Origin: Siniperca chuatsi
Lineage: Eukaryota; Chordata; Actinopteri; Centrarchiformes; Sinipercidae
Assembly (NCBI RefSeq): GCF_020085105.1
Contig: NC_058046.1
Coordinates: forward strand, 12,804,175-12,868,174
Direction of reading: 5' to 3'
Length of the DNA stretch: 64,000 nt
Each line of letters opens with the position of its first letter. Position 1 is the first letter of the stretch. Below the pieces are notes generated by a model, which saw only the letters and a program-made list of their open reading frames with translations, had not been told where the DNA came from and made no database searches. A program made the position numbers and the translations under genes. This document shows positions 52,867 to 64,000 of the stretch, piece after piece.

Positions 52867-53558
52867 ACTCAGGTGATTGTTTGGTTTGTAAAAAATAAAA
52901 TTATTAAAATTATTAAAAGGAAAGGCAGCAAAATCTCACATTTGAGAAGCTGGAAGCATGAGATATTTTTGCATGAAAAATGACTGAACGAGTTTCAAAA
53001 TAGTTGCCAATTTTCTGTGAAGTGACTCATTGACGAATTGATTAATCGACTAATCGTTTCATCTGTACTTGTATAAACTGTTTGGTAGTTTAATTTATAA
53101 CAAGACATCATATTTTGTAAGCTCTTCATATGTTTTTTATGCAAATATTTTAATAGTAACTAGTAACTAAAGCTTTCAAAGAAGTGTAGTGGAGTAAAAA
53201 GTACAATATTTCCCCCTGAGATATAGTGGAGTAGAAGTAGAAAGTGGCATGAAAAGTAAAGTACAAGTATCTCAAATACTTGAGTAACTTAGTTACATTC
53301 CACCACTAAGTAAGGCCACAGCTAATATTGGTGACATGACAGCTCTACTTACTAAACAAAATTATAAAAATACATTTAGCACACTCAATTTTTGTTCATT
53401 ACTTATTTTAAGTTCAAAATGTGTCTGCAAATCTGCACAGCAACATAGGTTGAATTAGGGTATTAACTTTAAAAATGAAAAACAATCTCATAACAACACA
53501 CATAGTCTTGCATGTCTGTGTGTTGGGGGTGCTATGGTTTGACGGGGTGACACTGTAC

Positions 53559-53760
53559 CTCTTCTCAAAACACAATTTTATCCTGATTTTACCTGAAATG
53601 GTTGTTTATTTTATTGCTTTTGTGTATTTTATGTATTTTATTTCTTTATATTTTGTCATTCACTGTGGTATTTTATTTCTCTTGTTGTGAAGCACTTTGT
53701 ACTTTGTTTTGATAAGTGCTCTATAAATAAAGTTTTATTATTATTTTATTATTATTATTT
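53559..53760 (+). mobile_element. Second, short 3' fragment of the same LINE family
   Basis: From CTCTTCTCAAAACACA onwards this repeats the final 200 bp of the LINE ending near 52850 (CATTCACTGTGGTATTTTAT, GTGAAGCACTTTGTACTTTG, GATAAGTGCTCTATAAATAAAG) and ends in a TTATTATT tail. It is a strongly 5'-truncated insertion, outside the hAT-like nest and in the same orientation. Confidence 0.75.
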
Positions 53761-53985
53761 TGGGAAATGCACTTATTTGTTGTCTTGCTGAGAGTTAGAT
53801 GAGAAGATTGATACCACTCTTTTATTTGTACAGTAAATGTGAACCCACAGCCAACGGCCGGTTAGGCAAGCTGTTTCCAGTCTTTATGTTTAGCTAAGCT
53901 AACTGGCTGCTTGCTTCATGCAGCTACATATTTAGTGTACAGGCTTGGGAGTGGTGTCAATCTTCTATAACTCTCGGCAAAAAAC
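53758..53985 (+). repeat. Interspersed fish repeat ('ttgggaaatgcacttatt...')
   Basis: TTTGGGAAATGCACTTATTTG, GAGAGTTAGATGAGAAGATTG, ATACCACTC, CCGGTTAGGCAAGC and TTTAGCTAAGCTAACTGGCTG are the opening blocks of a well-known teleost interspersed repeat. It starts directly at the tail of the LINE fragment. Confidence 0.55.
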
Positions 53986-55441
53986 GTTTGTGAACCACTG
54001 GATTGTGGTACAACAGTGGTTACCAAAGTGGGGTCTGGGATTTAAGAGCCTCCTTAAATACAGTGATGATTAGTTAAATTTCACTATCACTGTGGGTATA
54101 ATGACAGAATTTAGACTACAGTGATCAAGTATCTGTTCCTCCACTGTGTAATTCTGCACTGTCAAATCTATCACCTCAGATAGGACTACATGGTACAAAA
54201 TCTTATCAAATGGGAGTCCCTGGTCTGGTGTATATCTGTCCAGGCATTCGGAGAATGAAAAAAAGATTGTGAAGCCACTGTAGGAGTGTATCCAGTCATG
54301 ACACAAATATTTGACCTTTCAACTCTAAGGCTTTCTCTTCAGCTCCAACGACTTCACCCCAAAGAACTCATTCCTGGTCTATGTCCTCATTTAGACTAAT
54401 AACAGGTTGCTATTCTTTTCTTAATTCACTGTTTGAACTGCCAAATGCCTCTATTCCCCACCTTGAGGTGTGGGATATTGGAAGTTTTTGCCTCAGGCTT
54501 GAAAGAGTTCATTGCAAATTGGTACCTTGATGACCTCAGAAAGCCAGCTAACTCATTTCTAATCGTCCAGCAAGGCGTGAGTCGCAGCTGTTGACCTCGG
54601 GTCATCAGGGGCTCAGAATAGTGATTAAAACAGCAGGTTGCACATGATTTGGGAATTGTCATTGTCTTTACAATTACTAGTTGATACGCTTCATATTATC
54701 AGTCTAACTGCAGGCAGGCTAGGTGTGTGTAGATATGATTAATATCTTGAAAGAGAGTACCTGTCAATAGCTATTAGTCATACTTACCCATTGTGTCATT
54801 CCACCAAGGCCATTATGGACCATTATGGGATCTGTTGATTTTTGCCCACATGAGGCACAGCAACAGTTAATGGTCTAGGTCCCTGAGGAATGCATGCACC
54901 GTCACGCTTTCCCTCTTTGCATTGGACACCTGGCCCTCTTTCAGTGCCACCGTGCCATTTACATCTCAAAGGGGGACGACCAAGAAGGCTCTCTCTGTGC
55001 TCCCTTCCTTACTCCAGAAATGATCTGATTTATCTCTTCATCAACGGAAATATATGCCTTTAGAGGGCCATCCCGCCTCTCTCATCCCCAGCTAGTAGAG
55101 TTGGGAGAGGGAGCAGTAAAAGAAGAGACTTGTGATCCTCCGTGTGATCCCAGACCCAAGGGACCCCTGTCACAGTGCTTGATTCATGTGATGCGGGTAA
55201 CTTTCTCTCTGCTCCCAGGCTCAATGTGTTAAGGCGCGCGGGGGGGGCATAACGCTAAGCAAAGGCGCCTGTGTTCCTGAGGTATCCGATTCCCATGTTT
55301 GACGGAGCATGACAGGTTGGCTCAGGTCAAATTAAAAGGCCACAGTAACAAATATGAGGGCAGACATTGTGATCATCTGTGCAGGTGAACTTTCCATGGC
55401 AGTGGGAATAAAAAGTTATTTATTGCACCAAGGAAAAACAT

Positions 55442-55495
55442 TAGTCTTTGTGGCATCAAGAGGGGGGATCCCCCCTCTTGATGCCACAAAGACTA
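55442..55495. repeat. Perfect 54-bp palindrome, no spacer
   Basis: The left arm 55442-55468 (TAGTCTTTGTGGCATCAAGA then a G run) is followed without a gap by its exact reverse complement 55469-55495, centred on GGATCC. No repeat family is recognised on either side. Confidence 0.95.
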
Positions 55496-58400
55496 TGCGA
55501 GGGCCACGGTGGATAATTGAATAATCCCTGTGTTGTTCTTTCGGTGTGGACCTCTTCTGTTCATCTGCCAAAGGAAAAGCCCTCACTTTTATTTTCCTCT
55601 CTTAGCAGTATGGATGACTGTGTCCTTTTCCACATCAGACCTTTAAAACAAATTATTTATACCTGCCCTTTATTTACTACAGTATTGTAGTATGTATGTC
55701 ATGAATACTACTTGTCTTCAGTCTCTGGCCCTGCAGGTTTCTTCTTGAATGGAAACATGACAGCTCTCTCTCATGACATAGCTTTGTAAATATTCTCCAT
55801 CCTCTGGCTCCTGTCAGCTATGTCTTACCATCCTAAACAAAGACTACTGTTAAATAATGTTATGAATGCCTGCCAATGTTTTTTAGTCGGGAGCAATGCC
55901 TGCAGGCTCAACTATTCCAGCATGTCATATACTAGGCTCTGTGTACTTTGGAAATGTAGTTTTGGCACCTATTCTGTTTCCACTGTATGATTTTGCTTCC
56001 ATTTATGGTCTACAAATGGCTATATAAGCAGTTAATACTTAGCTGGTAAATTCAACATAGAATAACAACCAAAAATTCTCACGGGTGCATTTAGCAAAGT
56101 AATTTAAATGTCATCACAGTTCTTATTCCAGCTACTCCCAGCAGACATGCCGCCCTACATTAGGGACCGTACGAAAATTATTTTGGGCGGCGAACCTTAT
56201 GTTTGACTTAGACTCTCCTCAGGGTTGTTATTATTTGGTTTGGACCCTCCCCTTGAATAAGTAAAAAGACTCAACCCTTATTTTAAGTTTAATACGTTAA
56301 TGTAAAAATATTTTTTCTAGAGCCCAAATTGCACATCAGGAGTGGAATCAGCAATTGGCAAAAAGATGGCAAAAATAACAAATAGTCCCTTCTGTTTGCT
56401 GCTCTCTATTTTTGAAAATAGAGGTACTAATTGAATAGTTATTACCACTCTCACTGAATGATTGAATGTTTAATCCCTGCTAACTATAAAGATCCTCATC
56501 CACTGTTTCAGTTGCTAGTAGGACGTATTAGTGCTACTAGCAACTAGAAAATAAAGCCCTGATACAGAGACATGATTGTTCCATATGGCAAAACACACCT
56601 TTACAGTCTATGGTGCACACAAAAGGCATGTTTTCGATGTAACTATTTTTATGTAACTATTCAGTCTTTTTTTTTTGTTTTTTACAATATATCTCACAAC
56701 GAAAGGATGAAATGAAACACAAATCTGGGGCATGGAAATACTAAAAACACTTCTATGCTCTCCATGATAATTTTCATACAGTCCCTTAGCAGAAAAACCT
56801 AACCATTTAGTGGTTTTAGGGGGTTCAAATCACATAAAGCAACAAGGCTGTCTCTGTCAAGTGAGATTCAAACATGCGGGTGAGTGGTAAAAAGGTAAGT
56901 GAGGCATAGTAATTGTGTCTGATAATCACCTGCTGCTACGCCTACAGGATATTTTAGCTCTAAACGATGGGTGTGTGCGGGTTATGTGGGGGTAAGTGCT
57001 GCACACCTGCGTGGCTGTCATACTCCTTGAGGAGTTTTAGACATTTCATTTAATCTCCATCAGTTGGCCCCCTCCCCTGCACCCATTCTCCTGACCTCTT
57101 AACCCTCTACATCCCCTGGCTCAGTAGTGCCAGAGGCATGCGCAATTATGGCTGTGAAGTCTTGTCAGGTAAATGAAGCGTAAGAAGCAGCTACATTTTA
57201 CCTGACACTCGTGAAGTCTGTTGACTTGAATCAGTCTTCATTCCCTGCTGGTGGTAATTAAACTTGTCACAATAGTTTTTTCACATTTTTGTCTTCTGAT
57301 TGAGCTATTTTTCTGTTTTGTCCGACACAGATTCCCCCCATAATGAGGACAATGAAACAACCTGAAGTTAGTGGGCCCCTATTCAAAGCTGGTTGCTTAT
57401 TATCCCCTCTTACCTCTCTCCACTGGCTCCTGTCCTCTGCTTTTTGGGTGGCACTGATCATCAGTAATTAACAGAGCCAGGTAGAGAATAAGCTGTTAAA
57501 TGGCTTGCTCTGGGTGTTTGTTTACTTGTGTGTGCGCCTGCGGAGGCTCCTGGCCGGTGGGTGATGAGTTACAGACACAGATGGTGGGCATCAGCAGGCT
57601 GGCTGGGGGCAGATTAGCAGCCTCCCATGTCTGAGCAGCCCCGTCCCAGCCCACTCCCACTCCCACTGAGCCCCAGAGGAGTGCCTGTCTGTAACTCTAC
57701 TCGCTTTGGCAAGCCTCATGTGTTGATGGAGGCTGACCATGGGCTTATCTCGTCTCATTCCACCATCAGTGGGCCTAGCAGGCTTGGGGCTCCCAGAGAG
57801 AAGGGGCGGGGGGTTTGTGTGTGTGTGTGTGTGTGAAAACAGCCTTGTTTTGAAAAGGTAATGCTGTTGCCTTTAGGTGGCACAGATTTTGTAATTAGAA
57901 GTAACTTTACACCACTAAATGGAGTCTTATCTAAATGCATACTCATTTGCACTTTTAAAGCCTTGCGTCTAGGTGTTGATCCTCCTTTTTTTCAACTACT
58001 AAGACTTTGTGACTTTTTATGATTCATAATCAAAGGTATGGGCTGTAACCCTCTATGTGCTCATGTGTGGGATAGCGGCTGCCACATGTGCCACCTCCAT
58101 GGGGATGTGTTGGTAATCCCCTCTTCCGCTGCATGAAAAATGCCTACAGTGCAGATTTTACCGTGATGCCATATGCATGTTGCACTGGACAGGAAGCATA
58201 GTTCAAACAGTCCAGGTCAAAGGTCAACCAGATGCAATGTTGAGGGTGCAGAAGGGGGGAAACTGGGCAGCCTGTAGGTTAGTGTTCGGGGGCCTGTTTA
58301 TTTTATAAACAGTGGGAACAGATTAGTATTGGAGCCAGGCTCCCTCAGCCATATGGGGAGGATGTCCTCTGTGTTAGGAGGCTCTTAACAAACCATTGTG

Positions 58401-59499
58401 TTTATAGCTGGAGACACACTGGCATTATTTCTGGTCACCACTAATGATGAGATGATGTTGTTGCCAATACACATGCGTGGACCCAAGGATGCATGGTCTG
58501 CACCACTTCCATTCTGGGCATAATAGAGTATTGAATGATTGTGTTAGTAGCGGCTCACAAGTTTTGAGTCATTAGTGGTGTTGGCACACGCAGACCCTAG
58601 TCACCGCTTAGCTGGGAGGTAAAAACAGGAAATGGATGGACCCCCCCAAGCTCAGCGCCAGTCTAATGAATACTGCTTGAAGATGTTTGTGTGTGGCTCA
58701 TCTCCTGAAGACTTGCAGCCCTTTCCTGCCATTGTTTGGGGTTTTTGTGAGATGCAGTAGCAGTAAAGTCTCTTTGATGACTCCAACTGTCATCGCTCGG
58801 CTGGACTGATGGGTCTCTCTCGACACCTAAGGATTTACGCAAACACACTGTTCTTTGATGGTTTATGTGCTCTCAGCCAAAGCACAGTACTGTACCATGA
58901 AAGATATATTTTTGGATTGAAGGCCTCCAACCTGGTCACATTTGATTTGTGCATACCCATCAACGCACATAGCACCACTGCTTTCCAATTAAAATCCAAA
59001 CAAAAGCAACAAATTGAAATGCTGTAATTCAACACACCATTAACACCATTTATCGACCTTCTAGCTGAGAAATTAGCTGGCGGTTGAAAACTGCTCCAAT
59101 AATGACACTGTCATTCAGCTTAACTATTTAACTGTGCCAGGACACTGCAGTGCTGCTGACAAGCCTGCTGCAGGGAAACAGCTTAATCTACTGTATGTGA
59201 TCTACTGTAGTAAAAAGTATCATTAAAACTCCTTGCTGAAGCATACGTGGTATGTCAGACCTTAATTGTTTGATGTACCCCCACAGTCCTCTCAGATGAA
59301 CTCAAGTACCCCCCTCATCGACATACACCACTCATAATTTTCCAAAAATGTTCTTTTGAATGGGTTTTACACTGGAAGTCATTTGACACTATTATATTAT
59401 ATATATTGTTGCAATACTTTTTCATACAATTAAATTGGCAATGTTTAGGTTGCTTTGGTTGAGTTTGCTTGCTACCAAGTGGCAGAAGCCGGACGTTTC

Positions 59500-59825
59500 A
59501 ACCATTTATCCATTACTTTTAGCTAATGATTTTGATTGTTCACTTATAGCCAACTATTTCAACTGTGTATCATTGTGTTTAGCTAATGATTTCAACTGTT
59601 CATTCATTACTATTTCAACTTTTTATCCATTACATTTGGCGTTAGCTAACTATTTCACTTTTTACTCATCACTTTTAGCTATTTCAACTATTTATTAATT
59701 ACTTTTAGGTAACTATATTAACTGTTAGCCAACTGTTTCAATTCTTTAGGTTTAGCTAACAAGTTTTTATTCATTAAGATACATTTAGCTAACTGTTTCT
59801 TCTAGCTTGCTAACTAGTTTTCATG
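59500..59825. repeat. Degenerate tandem repeat based on TTTAGCTAACTATTTCAACT
   Basis: The words TTTAGCTAA, (T)AACTATTTCAACT and TTATYCATTACTTT recur about every 40-65 bp across roughly 325 bp, with substitutions and indels. It looks like an old minisatellite. Short open frames here (rich in Leu, Asn and Phe) are a by-product. Confidence 0.6.
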
Positions 59826-59935
59826 CACTCTCAAACACAATACAATGTTAATGTGTTAACTGACTCAAGTTGGTAGCTCACTGGTTATTGTCTAGACTAG
59901 CATCACACCAATTTATAGTCCTATTTGGTTGTTTA

Positions 59936-59983
59936 TTTTCCTCCTTAACACAAATATGTGAATATTTGTGTTAAGGAGGAAAA
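59936..59983. repeat. Perfect hairpin, 22-bp arms, 4-nt loop
   Basis: TTTTCCTCCTTAACACAAAT plus AT (59936-59957), loop GTGA (59958-59961), then the exact reverse complement (59962-59983). AT-rich and without an obvious function. Confidence 0.95.
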
Positions 59984-62900
59984 CATTTTATTATTTCATG
60001 TTTTCTGTTTTTCCCATGAGCTTTCCACATAGCCCCATGGCAACTGCAGATGTAGGCTACCCTGGTTGAAAATCACTAATTTAGTTATTTTTTATTTAAT
60101 GGTTAACATGATAACATACATTTCTGAAAATGATGATGGTGATTGTGGTGGTGTCATGCTCTGTTAAGTGAAAAGTCTTCTTTCTGCACCTACCCTCTTT
60201 TCCTAAAATAAGTCAGAGGTCAGACAGGTCAGCACTCCTGGAGTTGGTAATTATCTAATATTATTATTATTATCTTATTGCCACTTTATCAGAACGGTAA
60301 TAAATGAATAATCTACTTTTATGTCACTCTGAATGCTCCTGTTGGTGGATTTAATGATTGAAAAGAATCAGTAGTAGAAGTGTTGTAATAGTTGTGGAGT
60401 CTTGGAGCCACTCGTTGGTTTCTCCTAAATCAGACAGTACAGATTCCCAGCTTGTGTATTATGTAGACCAGATGAGGAGAAACCTGAGCGTTACAGAGCA
60501 GGAATCATAAACCTAACCAATTATTTTGATGTTCAGCTATGTAGATGGGGCCCCTCCCAAAGAACTAGCCCTGGAGCCCAGTGCTGTGAGGAAGACAGGC
60601 GTACAGTAGCAGGGTAGATATACACACTGAGGAACACAAAGCAGGTTTGTTTCTCATGGAAAGAGCTCAAGTTTGGCTTTTCTGCTATTTACAATGAGCT
60701 GTGGGGATGGAACAGCAGCTCATATATCAGCACAGAGGGTGTTGTGTCTTCAGAGCTGCATGGACAAAGCCCCTTCATCTCCATGCCGGGGTATGATTGA
60801 GGAGGATCAGGGCAAAGCGGTGGGACTTGTTAACACTGCCGTTATAGACCGCTGGCCACAGGTTTCAGTTTTAGGATGGATCTGGTTGCAAAATATTGTT
60901 GGCTTATGCTGGATTACGACTCACAAGGATTGATTGTTGATTAATTCTGTTATGCAAGCTCGTTCTCTATGTACATAAAGGCATTAGTCGAGGGTTCAGC
61001 TGCAGGACAATTCCCAACTATAGGAACTCTTAATCCTAAATATATGCAGTCTTATAGATGCATGCTAAATGTAACACGGGTTTCTTTATGTAGCACAAAA
61101 AGCATCAGTTGAGACAGTGGTTCAAAGAAGGACGAGGCTGAAAAGCAGTAATTACATGGATTTAGCAAGAGTAAATGCGTCTACATTCAGTTCACCCTCA
61201 CTTTTATTTACTAAGTAGTTGTTCTGTCTCATATATTGACATAAAGCTGTACATTGTAAATTCATAACCAATCATGTTAAGCAGTCAACACTATAATAGG
61301 TTACATCATACTAAGATATATTAACATATATTTCAAAAGGAAAACAAAAATTAATATCAATAGGTTAATGATGACTAATTATCTAATCAGTGAAACTTTG
61401 TGTAGTTACAATGTTTGATTCCCCTTTGATATAGTAATTCCTGACTGGAAGTTATAGTTTACCCATGTTTTGATTTAATTTTAACGCACTACATCAGTGA
61501 CTTCTAAACTTTACAGTAATGAAAATAAACAGCCTCTTCACAGGACATAATATTTTGAACGTAACTGGAGTCAGTGAAACCACATAAGAGAACATCTGGA
61601 GTTTGAGCTTCAGCTAAGGTTTTTGTTCATGCATTAATATGAACTCATTATGCCATATCATAAATCTTGCTGTGGTGCATGATTGCATATGTGTGCTGTT
61701 GTCACCTAAACTCAACCCCAGACTTACATCTGCTCCAGGCCTCAGATCATGATAGATGTAAGAACATGATTGCTGCAGATGAGAGGAAAGCACTAATTCT
61801 TAATCACTGAGAAACACATGACCAGATGAATGAGTCATAGATGCTTTATTGAGTTTGCCCTTTCCATTTAACTGCAATTATAAGGAGCACTAACAAGTAG
61901 ATAAAGTGCATTGCTTTTATTAACTAGCAGCTGAACGGGGTCAAATGTGATTGCATGTTTTCAATGTACCAAGTCCTTCATTTCTGCTATCTGATCTGTG
62001 CTTTTGAATAAATTGCAAGATTACACAAGGAGACTGGCCTTGGAAGAAGGTGGACGCATGAGGGAGTGGGGCCCTGAGAAAGAGGAGTTATGCCGGCATG
62101 GCGTGCTGGACGCGCCGGCCATAGAGATTAGAAAGGAGAGGAGAGAGCAAGCAGGCGCTGCCAGCGATAACAGCAGGAAAGATAATAAAGGAGGAAGGTG
62201 TTTCCTGTGAGCATTCCCTCAGGAAAAGGCCTCTTCCATCCTCTACTATTGGTTTATTGTGGACTAGATGCAGGCTAAAGGCTTGATCACTTTCTTTAAC
62301 TGATTTGCTGTAAGCTTGCAAATGAAATAAAACTCTACTGATATTTGCTATCACAGGAAGAGAGGGAATTGCAGTCCATTTAAAGCACATACTGCACATA
62401 CAGATGGACATGCAAGCATATACAGATGCACGCATACACATCCAAGCTCTTAAGAGCCTATTGTGTTTGCTATCCTTCACCTTAGTCAAGACAAACAATG
62501 CTTTTGGCTCGTAACACATGGCCTCACTGACTCAGATGGTTGCTGTCCCTCTTGTGATGCTATTAGCTATTGTCCTGATGTTCCGCTCCTCTAACTCTGA
62601 AGATGAACTCATGTGTGATTCAGCTTTGGCCTCTCCAGATGTCACAGGTGCTCTCAATTTCATCACAAATTAGATGCTCAATCACGTTACTTCTAACTTC
62701 TGTGAACCCCCATCACAGAGAAACGTCACCACCAATAGTGTTTAAAATTTCAGCCCCAACCGGAGCGTGCTGAATAAAGCTTTGTTTGGCTGTGCTGTGT
62801 TTGCAAGCTGTTGGTTCCAGTTGAAAGAGCCGCTACCGCTAGGAACCAGAGCATGCCCCAGCTGACTTTTAATCACACTCACCCAAGCACTGGCTCAGTC

Positions 62901-64000
62901 ACTGAAAGTAGTAGGCCTGTAATTAGATGACAATGGGCCCCTCTCTGGTGCACATATTGATTACTGACGGGTGGCCACAGAGTTATTGATCAAAGACATA
63001 GGCACAGGAAGTGTAGGGAGCGCAACAGGCCTGGTATAGATGGTTGGCTGTGTGAACAACAGGTGACAGACATCTTACAGGCCCAAATCTAGCTCTGGCC
63101 TGCTGTAAATAATTATATCTTGAGAAAATTTGCCACCCATGAGAAGCTATGCTTCAAGAAAGAAATCTAATGGCAAAGGTCCTTTGAGATGAAGCACAAC
63201 TAGCCATTATTACCCAGTTATAATGGAACTGATGGTACAGAGTCACTAAATGTAAGCTGTTAATACTGGATAGTGTACCTGAATTGACCATTTGTGATGC
63301 CCCATCCCTCTTTATTAATGTTGCTACGCCTGTCAGGCTTTCCATTCTCGCATGGCACTTCAGTTTACAATGAAACAGTGGCAGATTTATCAACTCAAAA
63401 TTCCTAGTCATTTTTGAAACAATCCTTCCTTGATTTCAGACAGAGGGGCGACAAACGCAGGCTTTTTAATTATAGCCGGCAACCATCGGTTAGCATAATT
63501 ATAGCTGGCTGAAATGACGTTAGCAGGTTTTATTAGCTGTAGCTAGCTAATTAACCTTCTTGAGTAAGTTTACGTTGTTTCCGGCTGACTTTATAATGTT
63601 CAAGCTCACTAATTTTAAAATGAGAATCTTGTAAAAGGGATCTTAAATATAAATTTGATGGCTATATATATTATATAATGCTAATATACTGAGTCTAAAG
63701 GTGCATGTCCCAGGTGAAAAGTCACCATGTGGAAGATATGGAAATAAATTTCTTGTTTTGCAGTGTAGTCCTAGTTAGCTAGTCCTCGTATTATAAGTAT
63801 AATAAGTAAAATGTAAGACCAGGCTATTTTGTTTTTGCATAACCCTTTTTGGATGCTTAGCTCACATACTTGGACAAGCAAGACATCAGTTAGATGTCGT
63901 TTGTAGTTTGTATTTTCACTTTAAACCTTACATGAAAAAAGTCTTTTAGGATGAGGTCTTACCTCAAGGTGTGTAAATGTTTGTATGAGTTCCAAGTTAT

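Larger units (their letters stand above)
50638..53066 (+). mobile_element. Second non-autonomous hAT-like element inserted in the first
   Basis: The left part AGGACTGCAACTAATGATT...GTGGATTAATCTGCTGAT (50638-50684) and the right part from about 52867 (TTGTTTGGTTTGTAAAAA, CTCACATTTGAGAAGCTGGAA, GTTTCAAAATAGTTGCC, ATTAATCGACTAATCGTTTCATCTGT) are the two ends of the same fish repeat family as 13285-13715. The halves are separated by the LINE. Flanking 8-mers are similar but not identical (TTTTGTAA, ACTTGTAT). Confidence 0.6.
50350..53309 (-). mobile_element. Non-autonomous hAT-like element ('AGTGGTGGAA' ends) carrying nested insertions
   Basis: The left end AGTGGTGGAGGAAGTATTC and the right end TAACTTAGTTACATTCCACCACT form terminal inverted repeats. 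An 8-bp direct repeat, GTAAGGCC, flanks the unit (50342-50349 and 53310-53317), the duplication size expected of hAT transposition. The outer sequence (50350-50637 and 53067-53309) is the reverse of a common percomorph repeat; interior blocks such as GATCCTTAGTTACT, CTGTTACAAGTAAAACTCCTG and AGTACAATATTTCCCCCTGAG are conserved. The native element has no transposase. Its length here comes from the insertions inside it. Confidence 0.7.
53990..64000. other. Gene-free region, about 10 kb
   Basis: No exon of a recognisable gene, no RNA gene and no complete mobile element was found on either strand. Open frames are short (at most about 143 codons), lack family resemblance and are not flanked by consistent splice sites. 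The base composition of 54.9-58.8 kb is more even and less repeat-like than the intergenic DNA further left, which could reflect regulatory or intronic sequence of a gene outside the window. It contains two perfect inverted repeats and a degenerate tandem array, listed separately, and a short GT run at 57814-57835. Confidence 0.5.

Noticed and set aside
55442-55495. Palindrome as a microRNA precursor
   Set aside because: There is no loop at all and the centre is a G/C run, so it lacks the structure of a pre-miRNA hairpin.
62088-62519. 143-codon minus-strand ORF in the gene-free region
   Set aside because: It has no recognisable domain, biased composition and no supporting splice sites. It is about the length expected occasionally by chance in 10 kb.

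Overview
The window is vertebrate nuclear DNA from a ray-finned fish, most likely a percomorph teleost. Its genes have many short exons with GT-AG introns. The encoded proteins align along their length with known vertebrate families, and the interspersed repeats are types typical of spiny-rayed fish (hAT-like non-autonomous elements, a tRNA-type SINE tail, CR1/L2-type LINEs). There is no bacterial, CRISPR or operon-like content. I read every exon model by eye from splice sites, reading phase and remembered family sequences; no alignment was run.

Six protein-coding genes occupy about 2-48 kb. (1) rasal1, minus strand, 1949-17246: 21 coding exons, 820 aa, C2-C2-RasGAP-PH-BTK. (2) dgcr6, plus strand, 18079-19328: 5 exons, 194 aa, head-to-head with rasal1. 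(3) slc7a4, plus strand, 22764-26206: 4 coding exons, 671 aa, a CAT-family transporter with a probable upstream non-coding exon. (4) ccdc157, minus strand, 30430-33681: 10 exons, 724 aa, coiled coil. (5) sf3a1, plus strand, 34007-38930: 15 coding exons, 785 aa, head-to-head with ccdc157 with only 325 bp between the two ATGs. (6) tbc1d10a, plus strand, 40096-47978: 9 exons, a Rab GAP of about 505 aa whose last exon carries an apparent one-base frame break.

The right-hand part (50-64 kb) has no gene I can recognise. It begins with a three-layer nest of transposons (50350-53309, bounded by an 8-bp target duplication). A second truncated copy of the same LINE and another fish repeat follow, and then about 10 kb of mostly unique, gene-free sequence with two striking inverted repeats.

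The gene order joins genes that in human lie at 12q24 (RASAL1), 22q11 (DGCR6, SLC7A4) and 22q12 (CCDC157, SF3A1, TBC1D10A). The compact sf3a1-ccdc157 head-to-head arrangement is shared with mammals. The genes are functionally unrelated: Ras signalling, a coiled-coil protein of unclear role, transport, spermatogenesis, splicing and Rab signalling. The window looks like a normal conserved vertebrate neighbourhood. I found no convincing new biological system. The points most worth checking are the tbc1d10a frame break, the tandem splice acceptor at the rasal1 zinc motif, the nested transposons and the two inverted repeats.
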